Assembly (NCBI GenBank): GCA_017544005.1 | Contig: JAFYEZ010000013.1 | Coordinates: 17,742 to 81,741 of the forward strand | Origin: Bacteroidales bacterium | GTDB taxonomy: Bacteria > Bacteroidota > Bacteroidia > Bacteroidales > UBA932 | DNA: 64,000 nt | Direction of reading: 5' to 3' | Shown: in pieces, positions 35,665 to 47,090 of the stretch | Layout: the number at the start of each line of letters is the position of its first letter | Position numbering within the stretch: the first letter of the stretch is position 1 | Notes under the pieces: generated by a model | Told to the model about the DNA's origin: nothing | Databases searched by the model: none | What the model saw: the letters and a program-made list of their open reading frames with translations, nothing else | Translations under genes and position numbers: made by a program

Positions 35665-35687
35665 CATGACCTGCGGCTGGTCTTCTA

Positions 35688-35797
35688 GCCTTGGCGGCTA
35701 ACTTGTTATCACACAGCGACTAACGCGAAGCACTGGTACCCCAAACAGGTACCAGTGCTTTATGTATCGTAGTGATTCTCTGCGAGTTGACCGCCAA
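35688..35797 (+). repeat. Dispersed structured palindrome, copy 2
   Basis: 110 bp. Left end GCCTTGGCGGCTAACT is identical to copy 1; the right end AGTTGACCGCCAA is an imperfect inverse. The inner hairpin is perfect over 13 bp (35728-35740 with 35748-35760), loop CCAAACA. It lies between the fimbrillin promoter and the end of gcvP. Confidence 0.85.
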
Positions 35798-35829
35798 ACC
35801 CCGCAAGGCCGGCCAGATCCCGACAGAGA

Positions 35830-38646
<2,817 letters not shown>

Positions 38647-38681
38647 ATCGGTTGGTTTAATGGTTAATTCGAATAATCGTA

Positions 38682-38689
38682 CAAAGATA
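38682..38689 (-). promoter_or_regulatory. Promoter -7 box (TATCTTTG) for gcvP
   Basis: TAnnTTTG box with its last G at 38682, 36 nt before the ATG at 38646. Confidence 0.55.
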
Positions 38690-38714
38690 GAATTTTTGGC
38701 GACATCTTTTTTGC

Positions 38715-38722
38715 TAATTTTG
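38715..38722 (+). promoter_or_regulatory. Promoter -7 box (TAATTTTG) for smpB
   Basis: TAnnTTTG box ending 9 nt before the smpB ATG, so the leader should be about 5 nt. Divergent from the gcvP promoter 26 bp away. Confidence 0.55.
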
Positions 38723-38730
38723 CAGCCGCT

Positions 38731-39183
38731 ATGGCAAAAGGCAAAACCGTTGAAATCAAGAACCGCAAAGCCTCCTTCGAATACGAGTTCCTGGAGCGCT
38801 ACACCGCCGGTATTGTGCTGTGCGGCTCGGAGATCAAGAGCATCCGCGCCGGCAAGGCTTCGCTGGTGGACGCCTATTGCTATTTCTCCGCCGCCGGGGA
38901 ACTCTTTGTCCGCAACATGAACGTGGCCGAGTATTGGTGGGCTTCCGCCTTCAGCCGCCACGACCCCAAGCGCGACCGCAAGCTGCTGCTCAACCGCCGC
39001 GAGCTGCGCAAGCTCTCCCGCGCCGTCAAGGAAAAGGGCCTCACCATCGTCGCCACCCGGCTCTTCCTCTCCGAGGGCGGCTACGCCAAGCTCGATATCG
39101 CCCTGGCCCGCGGCAAGCGCGAGTTCGACAAGCGCGAATCCATCAAGGAAAAAGACCTCCGCCGCGACCGGGAACGCGAGTAG
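38731..39183 (+). CDS. smpB: SsrA (tmRNA)-binding protein
   Basis: 150 residues. SmpB brings tmRNA to stalled ribosomes for trans-translation. Family features: [39 protein letters not shown], the [16 protein letters not shown] loop and the basic C-terminal tail ([17 protein letters not shown]) that enters the decoding centre. The tmRNA gene is not nearby. It is convergent with the serpin gene, 13 bp away. Confidence 0.97.
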   Translation: MAKGKTVEIKNRKASFEYEFLERYTAGIVLCGSEIKSIRAGKASLVDAYCYFSAAGELFVRNMNVAEYWWASAFSRHDPKRDRKLLLNRRELRKLSRAVKEKGLTIVATRLFLSEGGYAKLDIALARGKREFDKRESIKEKDLRRDRERE

Positions 39184-39196
39184 CGGGGGACGTTAG

Positions 39197-40444
39197 TTAT
39201 TCTCCATGATATGCACCGGCAGAGAGAATGGCTCCAGTACTGCTTTCAGTGATCAGAAATAGGAACGGGTGGTCGGCGTGAAAACGGAATACAGATTCCG
39301 CCCCGACACCCGTACTGCCGGCCCAAATGCCGGCTTCGGTAACCGCAGCGGCTTCCGTGCCTGTCTCATCGACGCGGATTGTCGCCTTCTGTTTTACATC
39401 CGAAAGCATAGTTCCCACTGATTCAAACATAGGAGCAAGAGCCGTCCCGCTCGCGGAGAATATCTTCCTGATGCCCATTTCCTGCAGAACCGGTTTCAAA
39501 TCCACTGATGTCTGAATTTCAAATCTTGGCAGCCAAACTTCGATTTTTCGCTGAACGAAAGAAGAAGGAATGACGACGTCTCCTTTCAGCCATTCATCGA
39601 TACCCAGGTCTTTTGTCGGAAGGATAATAATCATCGAGTAGGCCCCGTTCCCGTAAGGTAATTTGAGAAAATCAACTCCAGTTCCCGGTTTCCAAAGGAA
39701 ATTGTCTGTTTTTTTCATAAACTTGACACGGCAGGTCGAGCCGTCTTCTCGTGTAAAGACCTCTGTCTCGGTCTCTTTTTTGTCGAACTTGTCAGACCAT
39801 ACTCCTTTAAACCAGGAGGCATCCAGTAGCAATGCAATGAGTTGCAACCAATTAGTGCGCTCAAGATCTGCTTTGGTAATCATCTCCGGAATCAGTCCGT
39901 TCGTATTTTTCGAACACCAGGTGTTGACCTTCTCCCGAATAGATGCCGGTTTGCTGAAATCGACCGTTTCGCACAAGGCATTGTAACGGGTGACGACGGT
40001 TTCAGCATAGGTCTTCCGCAGAGGGCTGGTGGGTGAAACGAGAATGGATCGAGCAGTAACGAACTGTGTCAGTTTATCGAGAGTCGGTAATTCACGAATC
40101 AGTCGGGAACAATAATCATTGACAGCGACAATGTCTCCCGATCCATATCCCAAAACCTGGCAGATTTCATTGGCTGCGTCCTCCTCCGCTCCGTTGAGTA
40201 GCATGCCCAGAACAAACTGAAGACTCAGGGGCGAGATGATATAGCTACTGCTTTCCTTCGCGTTAATCTGCGACAGCATCGATATGGCGAATGAGTTGCC
40301 GGAGGACACCATTGCCTCTTGTTCCATGGTCAAAACAATCGGCTCAAACTCATTGTCCTCTGCCGTTACGGACAGATTATTACCACAACCGGCAAAAAAC
40401 AGAATGGACAGCAAGACCGGTATCTGGAAAATAATGCGTTTCAT
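39197..40444 (-). CDS. Serpin-family protease inhibitor lipoprotein
   Basis: 415 residues. Lipoprotein signal (VLLSILFFAGCGNN). Serpin landmarks: NSFAISMLSQINAKESSSYI with IISPLSLQFVLGMLLNGAEE, the shutter region, and the reactive loop whose hinge reads VDETGTEAAAVTEAG. Counting from the hinge as in alpha-1-antitrypsin puts P1-P1' near Gly-Ser in IWAGSTG, with small residues around it. The C-terminal FHADHPFLFLITES is typical. The hinge is Ala-rich, so it should be inhibitory. It lies 24 bp after a C10 cysteine protease gene on the same strand, which suggests it restrains that protease or host enzymes. AT-richer than its neighbours. Confidence 0.9.
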   Translation of the reverse strand: MKRIIFQIPVLLSILFFAGCGNNLSVTAEDNEFEPIVLTMEQEAMVSSGNSFAISMLSQINAKESSSYIISPLSLQFVLGMLLNGAEEDAANEICQVLGYGSGDIVAVNDYCSRLIRELPTLDKLTQFVTARSILVSPTSPLRKTYAETVVTRYNALCETVDFSKPASIREKVNTWCSKNTNGLIPEMITKADLERTNWLQLIALLLDASWFKGVWSDKFDKKETETEVFTREDGSTCRVKFMKKTDNFLWKPGTGVDFLKLPYGNGAYSMIIILPTKDLGIDEWLKGDVVIPSSFVQRKIEVWLPRFEIQTSVDLKPVLQEMGIRKIFSASGTALAPMFESVGTMLSDVKQKATIRVDETGTEAAAVTEAGIWAGSTGVGAESVFRFHADHPFLFLITESSTGAILSAGAYHGE

Positions 40445-40468
40445 AAGTTAGAATGATTGATAGTAAAA

Positions 40469-41890
40469 TCAATTTTCTGGATTATACGGAATGAAGTGTG
40501 TCATTATTATAGCAGAACTTGTAGGGAAGCCACTTGTCTGACCAGAATAATCAGGCCAAACAATCGATTCTGCCGCGAATTCAATGCTATTGCCTAGTCC
40601 ACTCCACCCCCAATTCATCGTAAAATAATGTTGGGTATTTGGCCATTCTTCAATGTAATAATTGTAACCCTCAGGACAGTCAAACGAATAGCCATTTCCC
40701 GTATAGTACTCTCCACCCGGCTCATCATCTTCTTCGCTAATATCTCCGCCGGACGGTATGACGTAGGTATGCCAAGGATCCCAAATAAAGTATCGCCTTA
40801 CCGAATGGAAAGCATGGCGATAGCCATCAATAATCCATGCGTGACCATTTGAAACAATAATGGATGGAATGCTACTTCTAAGGTTGGCAATGACACTGGA
40901 TGTATCGTAGGTGGTATATATGGCATCCAAGGAAAACACTCCTCTTAACCAGGAGATATTGTCGCTGCATAACAAAGACCCCGTTGATCTTTTAAAGACT
41001 GGATCATCATCATACCCATATTCAGTATCGTCATAACGAGATACTTTTGCCATTAAATAGCTTGCGTAGTCAGCACTTCCTGGCGAAGTAACGGCTGAAT
41101 CCAACTTAATTTGATTCCATGCAGTAGTAGAACTGTCATTAAAGAAAAACGTATACTGCTGCTGATCATTAATATAGTCGTTGCAAGAAGCATCGGTGTA
41201 CATATAGGCAGGAACGCCATATGTATTGTGAGCCCAATAGAGAATCTGTGCGTAAGCGACGTTTACACATCCTGTTGCCGAACGAACGCCGGGATAGTTG
41301 ATACTGATATACGGCGTACACTCATTCCAGGGTTCCAATTGCCCCCAGGCCGTTTCGATAATTCTTGGGATATAATCGTAAACTATAGTCGTATCCCCCG
41401 TATGGATTAATCGCCACCCTGATCCTGGAGGATCATCCTCTCGTGTATCTCGCTGGTTAATGGCGTGTAACCAAAATGAATTGATATCTCCGAAAGGATT
41501 CTTCCTCAGCAATTGTAGATAAGATTTTTGGCTATTCAGCCACGATTTTATAGCAGGATTATTATCTAAAAGAGTCTTGTCAAAGTGTTCATTTGTACCC
41601 CGAGCAAGAATAGGGCAAGTGCGTTTATCAGAAGAAAATAGCATCCATCCCTTCTTTGTGTTAACAAGAAAGAGAACGGTGTCACTTTCAAACAAAATGG
41701 GTTCAATGAGAATAGCATCAGATCGCGTACCCACTTCAATTTCCAGAGCATCTATCAACTCTTGAGAAGACACTCTATATGACGGCGATTCAAAATTGGA
41801 GGGGAGTATCTCATCGTCATGAGAGGTACAAGAAGAATAAACAAGCAGTGGAAAAAATAGAACGATTCTGAAAGCAGAAAGAAACTTCAT
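40469..41890 (-). CDS. C10-family (streptopain-like) cysteine protease lipoprotein
   Basis: 473 residues from MKFLSAFRIVLFFPLLVYSSC, a lipoprotein signal. A prodomain follows (residues about 40-170; YRVSSQELIDALEIEVGTRS). In the mature domain the nucleophile is in RSATGCVNVAYAQILYW (about residue 207), the catalytic His in SNGHAWIIDGY (about 350), and the FTMNWGWSG segment matches the streptopain NWGWGG turn. These secreted proteases of Bacteroidota degrade host or dietary protein. It is followed by a serpin. Codon use and base composition are AT-rich compared with smpB and miaA, suggesting acquisition. No C-terminal sorting domain is seen. Confidence 0.92.
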   Translation of the reverse strand: MKFLSAFRIVLFFPLLVYSSCTSHDDEILPSNFESPSYRVSSQELIDALEIEVGTRSDAILIEPILFESDTVLFLVNTKKGWMLFSSDKRTCPILARGTNEHFDKTLLDNNPAIKSWLNSQKSYLQLLRKNPFGDINSFWLHAINQRDTREDDPPGSGWRLIHTGDTTIVYDYIPRIIETAWGQLEPWNECTPYISINYPGVRSATGCVNVAYAQILYWAHNTYGVPAYMYTDASCNDYINDQQQYTFFFNDSSTTAWNQIKLDSAVTSPGSADYASYLMAKVSRYDDTEYGYDDDPVFKRSTGSLLCSDNISWLRGVFSLDAIYTTYDTSSVIANLRSSIPSIIVSNGHAWIIDGYRHAFHSVRRYFIWDPWHTYVIPSGGDISEEDDEPGGEYYTGNGYSFDCPEGYNYYIEEWPNTQHYFTMNWGWSGLGNSIEFAAESIVWPDYSGQTSGFPTSSAIIMTHFIPYNPEN

Positions 41891-42024
41891 AAAGAATGAA
41901 TTATATAACGAACCGCAATGTAGTAAAAATTTGCGAAAATACAATCGAAAACAAGATGCTGTCTTCCCGTCCCTCTTGTCGCTTGTGCTCTTTTCACAAG
42001 CGGTGAGTCTGAGGTGGTTTGGAC

Positions 42025-42126
42025 GATAACTCGCTGATAGCCAACGAGTAACGCGAAGCACTGGTGCCTCAAACAGGTGCCAGTGCTTCATGTATTGTGG
42101 TGATTTTCTGCGAGTTATCCGCCAAT
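42025..42126 (+). repeat. Dispersed structured palindrome, copy 3
   Basis: About 102 bp. Outer GATAACTCGC (42025-42034) and GCGAGTTATC (42110-42119) pair perfectly. The inner 13-bp hairpin (42056-42068 with 42076-42088) has loop TCAAACA. Compared with copy 2, the stem changes GGTACC to GGTGCC and stays paired. The remaining bases between the C10 gene and 42170 show nothing further that I recognise. Confidence 0.8.
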
Positions 42127-42169
42127 GCTGAGGTAGAGCCCGAACCGCAAACGGTTGCTCGACCTCCCG

Positions 42170-42267
42170 CTACACCTCCACCCACTCGATCTGGATGCCG
42201 CGGCGCTCCATGCCGCGGAACCAGGTCATCTGCCGCTTGGCAAACTGGTGGATGGCGATGCGCAGTT
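42170..42267 (-). pseudogene. Duplicated 3' end of miaA (displaced tail, repeat A)
   Basis: 97 bp (42171-42267) match the real miaA 3' end at 42957-43053 with two differences. The copy still reads the last 32 MiaA codons in frame (ending RRGIQIEWVEV) to a TAG stop, but has no gene body. It abuts the stop of the outer-membrane-type gene, whose last codon ends 2 bp away. Confidence 0.85.
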
Positions 42268-42269
42268 CG

Positions 42270-42884
42270 TTACAGACAGTACGCCACAATAAACCGCAGA
42301 TAATGAACGCGGGAATTGTAAGTGGCGAATTCCTCGTACTTTTTCCGCTGGTTGAGAAGGCCGATATTCATCCCTAGGCCGTAGATCCAGTGTCCGCTCC
42401 CTTGAAACATGATTTCCGGGCGGAGGGACAGATTGAATCGATTGTATACCTCTTTTCCGTTTCTCGCATCGAGCGGCTCGGAATCTATGTAATAGTACGT
42501 TGGATGAATGAAATAGGAGAGGTTCGGGCCAATGCTGAACACCGCGTTGACCTCATTGACAACAAAATGATAACCGGCGGCGCAGTACACATCACTCTGG
42601 ATGGATATTTCCGATGCCGCGTAATTAAAAAGGCCAAGAACTTCCGTATGTACGCCCGCCCCGGGAATGATAGACCACGCACCGGAAACCGGTATATCAA
42701 CTCTGTATCCCAGTCCCAGTTCCGGGCCCAATCTCGAAATCAACGGCTCATGGATTTTTCCGTCAAGCATACAAACAGCCCCATCAGCCAACAGATAGTG
42801 GCGTGCATTGTTGTGCCCGGTTCCTTCTTGCGCATAAGCAACGAGGCTTGTAAATAACAAATAGAGTAATAAGTACCTTTTCAT
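42270..42884 (-). CDS. Probable outer-membrane beta-barrel protein
   Basis: 204 residues from MKRYLLLYLLFTSLVAYAQE, a signal peptide; the longer in-frame start 29 codons upstream reaches into the miaA repeat and is unlikely. The mature part alternates hydrophobic and polar residues in short strands (LGYRVDIPVSGAWSIIPGAG, DVYCAAGYHFVVNEVNAVFS) and ends with an aromatic-containing strand (YLRFIVAYCL), as in small outer-membrane barrels. I do not recognise the family. It is the only gene between two copies of the miaA tail and is AT-richer than miaA, so it looks like an inserted cargo gene. Confidence 0.7.
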   Translation of the reverse strand: MKRYLLLYLLFTSLVAYAQEGTGHNNARHYLLADGAVCMLDGKIHEPLISRLGPELGLGYRVDIPVSGAWSIIPGAGVHTEVLGLFNYAASEISIQSDVYCAAGYHFVVNEVNAVFSIGPNLSYFIHPTYYYIDSEPLDARNGKEVYNRFNLSLRPEIMFQGSGHWIYGLGMNIGLLNQRKKYEEFATYNSRVHYLRFIVAYCL

Positions 42885-42955
42885 GATATGATGTTTCGTC
42901 TCATTAAAGAAAATATGGCGACACCGCTCGCTGTGAATTGTCAAACGGCAACCTG

Positions 42956-43834
42956 TTACACCTCCACCCACTCGATCTTGATGCCGCGGCGCTCCATGCC
43001 GCGGAACCAGGTCATCTGCCGCTTGGCGAACTGGTGGATGGCGATGCGCAGTTTCTCCACCATCTCGTCGTAGCCCATCGCGCCGGTTAGATAGAGCGTC
43101 AGGTATTTGTATTCCAGACCGTAGTAGAGCAGGTCCTCAGGCGGAATGCCCCGCTCGAGCAGCCCGCGCACTTCATCCACCATTCCCTCGCGCAGACGCG
43201 CCTCCAGCCGGGCGTCGATGCGCGCGTTGCGCACCTCCCGCGAAACCAGCAGGCCGATATAGCGGGTATTCTTGGGTAGGAACGAGGTATGTGTCACGGG
43301 GTGCGTTTCCTCATAGACGGCGATTTCCAGCGCGCGGATCAGCCGCTGGCGGGTATCGTAGTCGGTGGTGTTGTGGGGCGTCCGGAGCGCTTCGTAACGG
43401 GCAATCAGTGTCTCGGTGGGCAGCGCTTCCAATTCTGCCCGAAGGGCTGGATTGGCCGGCACGTCCGGCAGGTAATAGCCGCAGGTGGCCGCTTCCAGGT
43501 AGAGTCCGCTGCCCCCGCAGAGAATGGGGGTCTTGCCCCGGGCGACGATATCCCGGTAGGCAGCCTCGAAATCGTGCTGGTAGCGGTAGATGTTGTATTT
43601 CTCGCCGGCCTCGGCGATATCGATCAGGTGGTAGGGAATCTCGCCGTAGTCGGAGAGGTCCTTGCCCGTACCGATATCCATGCCGCGGTAAACCTGCCGG
43701 GAGTCGCCCGAGAGAATCTCTCCGTCACAGCGGCGCGCCAGCTCCACGGCATAGCGCGTCTTGCCGCTGGCCGTGGGCCCCAGCACGCAGACCAGGTCGG
43801 CCCCGCGCAGGATATCATCGGCCGCGTTGTTCAT
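42956..43834 (-). CDS. miaA: tRNA dimethylallyltransferase
   Basis: 292 residues. Adds the isopentenyl group to A37 of tRNAs reading UNN codons. The P-loop VLGPTASGKTRYAVELARR, SGDSRQVYRGMDIGTGK, the YDTRQRLIRALEI segment and the C-terminal HQFAKRQMTWFRGM are present, and length is normal. Its first 20 bp overlap the rodA 3' end, so it is the last gene of the mre-rod operon. Its final 97 bp are duplicated at 42171-42267 on the far side of the outer-membrane-type gene. Confidence 0.96.
   Translation of the reverse strand: MNNAADDILRGADLVCVLGPTASGKTRYAVELARRCDGEILSGDSRQVYRGMDIGTGKDLSDYGEIPYHLIDIAEAGEKYNIYRYQHDFEAAYRDIVARGKTPILCGGSGLYLEAATCGYYLPDVPANPALRAELEALPTETLIARYEALRTPHNTTDYDTRQRLIRALEIAVYEETHPVTHTSFLPKNTRYIGLLVSREVRNARIDARLEARLREGMVDEVRGLLERGIPPEDLLYYGLEYKYLTLYLTGAMGYDEMVEKLRIAIHQFAKRQMTWFRGMERRGIKIEWVEV
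42957..43053 (-). repeat. miaA 3' end, direct repeat B (intact gene)
   Basis: Partner of the copy at 42171-42267 in the same orientation, with two base differences in 97. It contains an internal pair ATGCCGCGG-N6-ATGCCGCGG. The repeats flank 689 bp holding one gene, resembling attachment-site duplication at a gene 3' end. Confidence 0.8.
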
Positions 43835-45248
43835 AACACATTCTCAAGTAAATGAATATCAAGATGGAAAAGGCCATCAGGGAGGAGCCACCGTAGCTCA
43901 CCAGCGGCAGCGGAATGCCGATCACCGGCATCAGGCCGATGGTCATGCTGATGTTGATGACCACGTGCATCAGGATACAGGTTGCCACGCACCAGCCATA
44001 GACCCGCGCAAAGCGGTTGTTCTGCTTTTCGGCGGAGTTGATCAGGAAGAGAATCAACAGGATATAGCAGAGAATCACGCCGCAGGTTCCCAGGAATCCC
44101 CACTCTTCGCCCACCGTGCAGAAGATAAAATCGGTGCTCTGCTCCGGCACGAAGTCGAACCGGGTCTGCGTGCCTGCCATAAACCCTTTGCCGCTGAATC
44201 CGCCCGAGCCGATGGCGATCATCGACTGATGGACGTTGTAGCCGGCGCCCATCGGGTCGTCGCGGATGCCCAGCAACGATTCGATTCTCTGCCGCTGGTG
44301 CTCCTGCAACACTTTGTAAACCACCGTATCTGTAGAGAGAATCAGGGCCGTACCGATCAGGTAGATGACCAGGACCCGGCGCAGCAGCTTCTCCCGCTTG
44401 TGGAAAAGGGAGCGGACAATGAAGAAAAGGGCCACCGGCGCCGTGAGCAGGGCCAGCCAGAGCTCCGGCTTCAGCCGGCCGAGCACCGGCGAGAGGGCCT
44501 CCAGACGGCACAGCCGCGGGAAAAAGGCGAGCAGCAGCAGGGCGCCGCCGCCAAAGAGCAGGTAGCGCAGATTCCGCCGGTCAAAATAGAGGTAGATCAG
44601 AATCAATCCGCAGAGAATCAGGATGGCCGCATAGGGTGAAAGGACCAGCGAGAGGATGGCCAGCGTGATGGCCAGCACACCGCCGATCAGCACCCAGGGG
44701 TTCATGCCTTCACGGTAGAACACCAGCAGAAATCCGATGTAAACCAGCGCCAGGCCGGCCTCTTTTTCGAGCAGAATCAAGGCCATGGGCACAACCAGCA
44801 GCAGAATCAGTCGCAGGACGTCGCGCCAGTTGGTGAAGGAGAAGGTGAATTTCTCCATGACCGTGGCGAGCGCCAGGGCCACCGCAATCTTGGAAAACTC
44901 GGCGGGCTGGAACCGGACGGGCCCCAGCACCAGCCAGGACTTGGAACCGTTGATGTTGGTGCCCAGGAAGATGGTGGCGGCCAGCAGACCCAGCGTCAGG
45001 AAGTAGATCCACCAGACGAACACGTTGTAAAACCGTGAGGGAATGACAAAGAGCAGGAAGATGTCCAGCACCAGCACCACGGCGAACCAGATCAGCTGCA
45101 TGCCGTATTTGCTGTCCCAGCTCCAGGTGAAGGTCGCTTCGCTGGTGGACGAGGAATAGATGTTCAGCAGGCCGAAGAAAATCAGCGCAAAATAGCAGAT
45201 CACGATCCGCCATTCAATCCGTTTGGTGATGGTTCTTTTGCGGCTCAT
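43815..45248 (-). CDS. rodA: Rod-shape SEDS glycosyltransferase RodA
   Basis: 477 residues, a polytopic inner-membrane protein. SEDS-family peptidoglycan polymerase working with PBP2 in the elongasome. Features: the first helix ending GLLNIYSSSTSEATFTW, LVLGPVRFQPAEFSKIAVAL, the long extracellular loop with MGAGYNVHQSMIAIGSGGFSG, and MPVIGIPLPLVSYGGSS near the end. It is somewhat longer than E. coli RodA (370), with extra helices in the middle, common in Bacteroidota. It overlaps mrdA by 4 bp and miaA by 20 bp. Confidence 0.95.
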   Translation of the reverse strand: MSRKRTITKRIEWRIVICYFALIFFGLLNIYSSSTSEATFTWSWDSKYGMQLIWFAVVLVLDIFLLFVIPSRFYNVFVWWIYFLTLGLLAATIFLGTNINGSKSWLVLGPVRFQPAEFSKIAVALALATVMEKFTFSFTNWRDVLRLILLLVVPMALILLEKEAGLALVYIGFLLVFYREGMNPWVLIGGVLAITLAILSLVLSPYAAILILCGLILIYLYFDRRNLRYLLFGGGALLLLAFFPRLCRLEALSPVLGRLKPELWLALLTAPVALFFIVRSLFHKREKLLRRVLVIYLIGTALILSTDTVVYKVLQEHQRQRIESLLGIRDDPMGAGYNVHQSMIAIGSGGFSGKGFMAGTQTRFDFVPEQSTDFIFCTVGEEWGFLGTCGVILCYILLILFLINSAEKQNNRFARVYGWCVATCILMHVVINISMTIGLMPVIGIPLPLVSYGGSSLMAFSILIFIYLRMCYEQRGR

Positions 45249-47089
45249 TTCCTGACTTTGACTTTATGCAGCAGATTGGCTGAAGTGATCCGGTTTTCCA
45301 GCGGCTTGCGCTCCGGCGCAATCTTCTCGTTGAGGTATTGTTCCACCAGCAGCGAGGCGATCGGAGCGGCCCAGGTGGCGCCGAATCCGGCATTTTCAAT
45401 GTAGGCGGCCACGGCAATCTGCGGATCGTCGGCCGGGGCGAAACAGATGAAGACCGAGTGCTCGTCGCCGTGGGGGTTCTCAGCCGTTCCGGTCTTGCCG
45501 CACATCACCACACCCGGTACGCGGGCGATCCGGGCCGTGGCGCCGGCCCCGCCGTGCACCGCCAGGCGCATTCCTTCGACCACCGTCGCATAATGGATCG
45601 AATCGAAAGGCGTATAGTGGCGCTCCCGGAAGCGGTCGTCAATCGGGGCCTCGGGGCGGTCTTTTTGGATGTGCGGGATATAATAATAGCCTCGGTTGGC
45701 GAGGATGGCCGCCAGGTTGGCCAGGTGGAGCGGCGTGATGCCCAACTCGCCCTGTCCGATCGAGAGCGAGACGATCGAGAGCGACTTCCAGGCGTTCTTG
45801 CCGTGCAGGCGGTCGTAGCGCTCGGCCGTCGGCATCATGCCGCCCAGTTCGCCCGGAATGTCGGTGCCCAGCTTGCTGCCGATCCCGAAACTCCGTACAT
45901 AGTCGCTCCACGCCTCAAACCCCTCCCGCACGCTGCCATACTTGGGATTGTCGATGATGGCCCGGAAGGTGTGGCAGAAATAGGCGTTGCAGGACATCAT
46001 GATGGCCTCCTTCAAATCGAGCGGGCTGGGGTGAACGTGGCACCCCACGGTGAGGCGGCCCACATGATAGCCCTTGGAGCAGGGGAAGCGCGTCTCCGGC
46101 CGGATCACACCCTCCTGCAGGCCGATCAGGGCGTTGACCAGCTTGAAGACGGAGCCCGGCGGCTGGGGGGACTGCACGGCCCGGTTGAACATCGGCCGGT
46201 AGGGGTCGCTGACCAGCTGCGCGTAGTAGCGGTTGATTTCCGCCAGGTAGGAGACGTCGATGCCCGGACTGGAGACCATGGCGAGAATCTCGCCCGTGCC
46301 GGGCTCGATGGCCACGAGCGAACCCACCTTGTTCTGCATCAGCTTTTCACCATAGGCCTGGAGCGGAGCGTCGATCGTCGTGTAGATGTCGGTTCCGGCC
46401 ACGGCGGGCTTGTCGTAGAGACCCTCTTCGTAGCGGTCCACAATGCGGTTGTGAACGTCGCGGTAGTAGATGGCATAGCCTTTCTCACCGCGCAGCGTGG
46501 TCTCGAAGGCCTCCTCCATGCCGGTCTTGCCGGCATAGTCGCCGCTGCGGTACTCCGGATTGCGGCGGATATAGTCCGCATCCACTTCGGAAATGTAACC
46601 CAGCAGGTTGCCGCCGGCATGGTAGTTATAGGTGCGGGCGGTGCGGGGCACGCCGTCGAATCCCGGGAAGCGTTCGATTTGTTCGGCAAAGACGGCATAT
46701 TGGGCCGCGGAGGTCTGCTTGAGCAGCACTTGCGGCTGGTGGCCGATTTTTCTCCGGTAGAGCCGCCACTCGCGGAACTTGGCCTTGACATAGGCCGTAT
46801 CCACATCGAAAATCCGGCAGAAGGCCGCCGTGTCGAAGGGTTCCTTGATGACGGAGGGGGTGACCAGGATGTCGTAGGAGATCTTGTTGCCCACGATGAT
46901 GCGGCCGTCGCGGTCGCGGATCAGCCCCCGGGCCGGGTAGCGCGTCTCATACTTGAGCGCGTTGTTCTCGGCGTTGAGGCGGTATTTTTTATCGACGATC
47001 TGGATATAGAAGAGTTTGCCGACGATGACGGCAAAGACCACGAGGATCACCGCGGTCAGCACGCCCTTTCTGTAGGAGAAGCGGTCCAT
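45245..47089 (-). CDS. mrdA: Penicillin-binding protein 2 (elongation transpeptidase)
   Basis: 614 residues. Class B PBP: an N-terminal membrane anchor (GVLTAVILVVFAVIVGKLFY), the dimerisation domain with ARGLIRDRDGRIIVGN, and the transpeptidase domain with SxxK in PPGSVFKLVNAL, SxN in MMSCNAYF and KTG in CGKTGTAENPHGDEH. It crosslinks peptidoglycan in lateral wall growth together with RodA and the MreBCD scaffold, whose genes directly precede it. It starts 1 bp after mreD. Confidence 0.96.
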   Translation of the reverse strand: MDRFSYRKGVLTAVILVVFAVIVGKLFYIQIVDKKYRLNAENNALKYETRYPARGLIRDRDGRIIVGNKISYDILVTPSVIKEPFDTAAFCRIFDVDTAYVKAKFREWRLYRRKIGHQPQVLLKQTSAAQYAVFAEQIERFPGFDGVPRTARTYNYHAGGNLLGYISEVDADYIRRNPEYRSGDYAGKTGMEEAFETTLRGEKGYAIYYRDVHNRIVDRYEEGLYDKPAVAGTDIYTTIDAPLQAYGEKLMQNKVGSLVAIEPGTGEILAMVSSPGIDVSYLAEINRYYAQLVSDPYRPMFNRAVQSPQPPGSVFKLVNALIGLQEGVIRPETRFPCSKGYHVGRLTVGCHVHPSPLDLKEAIMMSCNAYFCHTFRAIIDNPKYGSVREGFEAWSDYVRSFGIGSKLGTDIPGELGGMMPTAERYDRLHGKNAWKSLSIVSLSIGQGELGITPLHLANLAAILANRGYYYIPHIQKDRPEAPIDDRFRERHYTPFDSIHYATVVEGMRLAVHGGAGATARIARVPGVVMCGKTGTAENPHGDEHSVFICFAPADDPQIAVAAYIENAGFGATWAAPIASLLVEQYLNEKIAPERKPLENRITSANLLHKVKVRK

Positions 47090-47090
47090 C

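Noticed and set aside
35688-35797. Repeat copies as tRNA or simple rho-independent terminators
   Set aside because: No cloverleaf or CCA-type features, and no T-run follows the hairpins on either strand.
42170-42267. Functional short MiaA-like protein
   Set aside because: Only the last 32 codons of MiaA are present, without a start; it is a duplicated tail.
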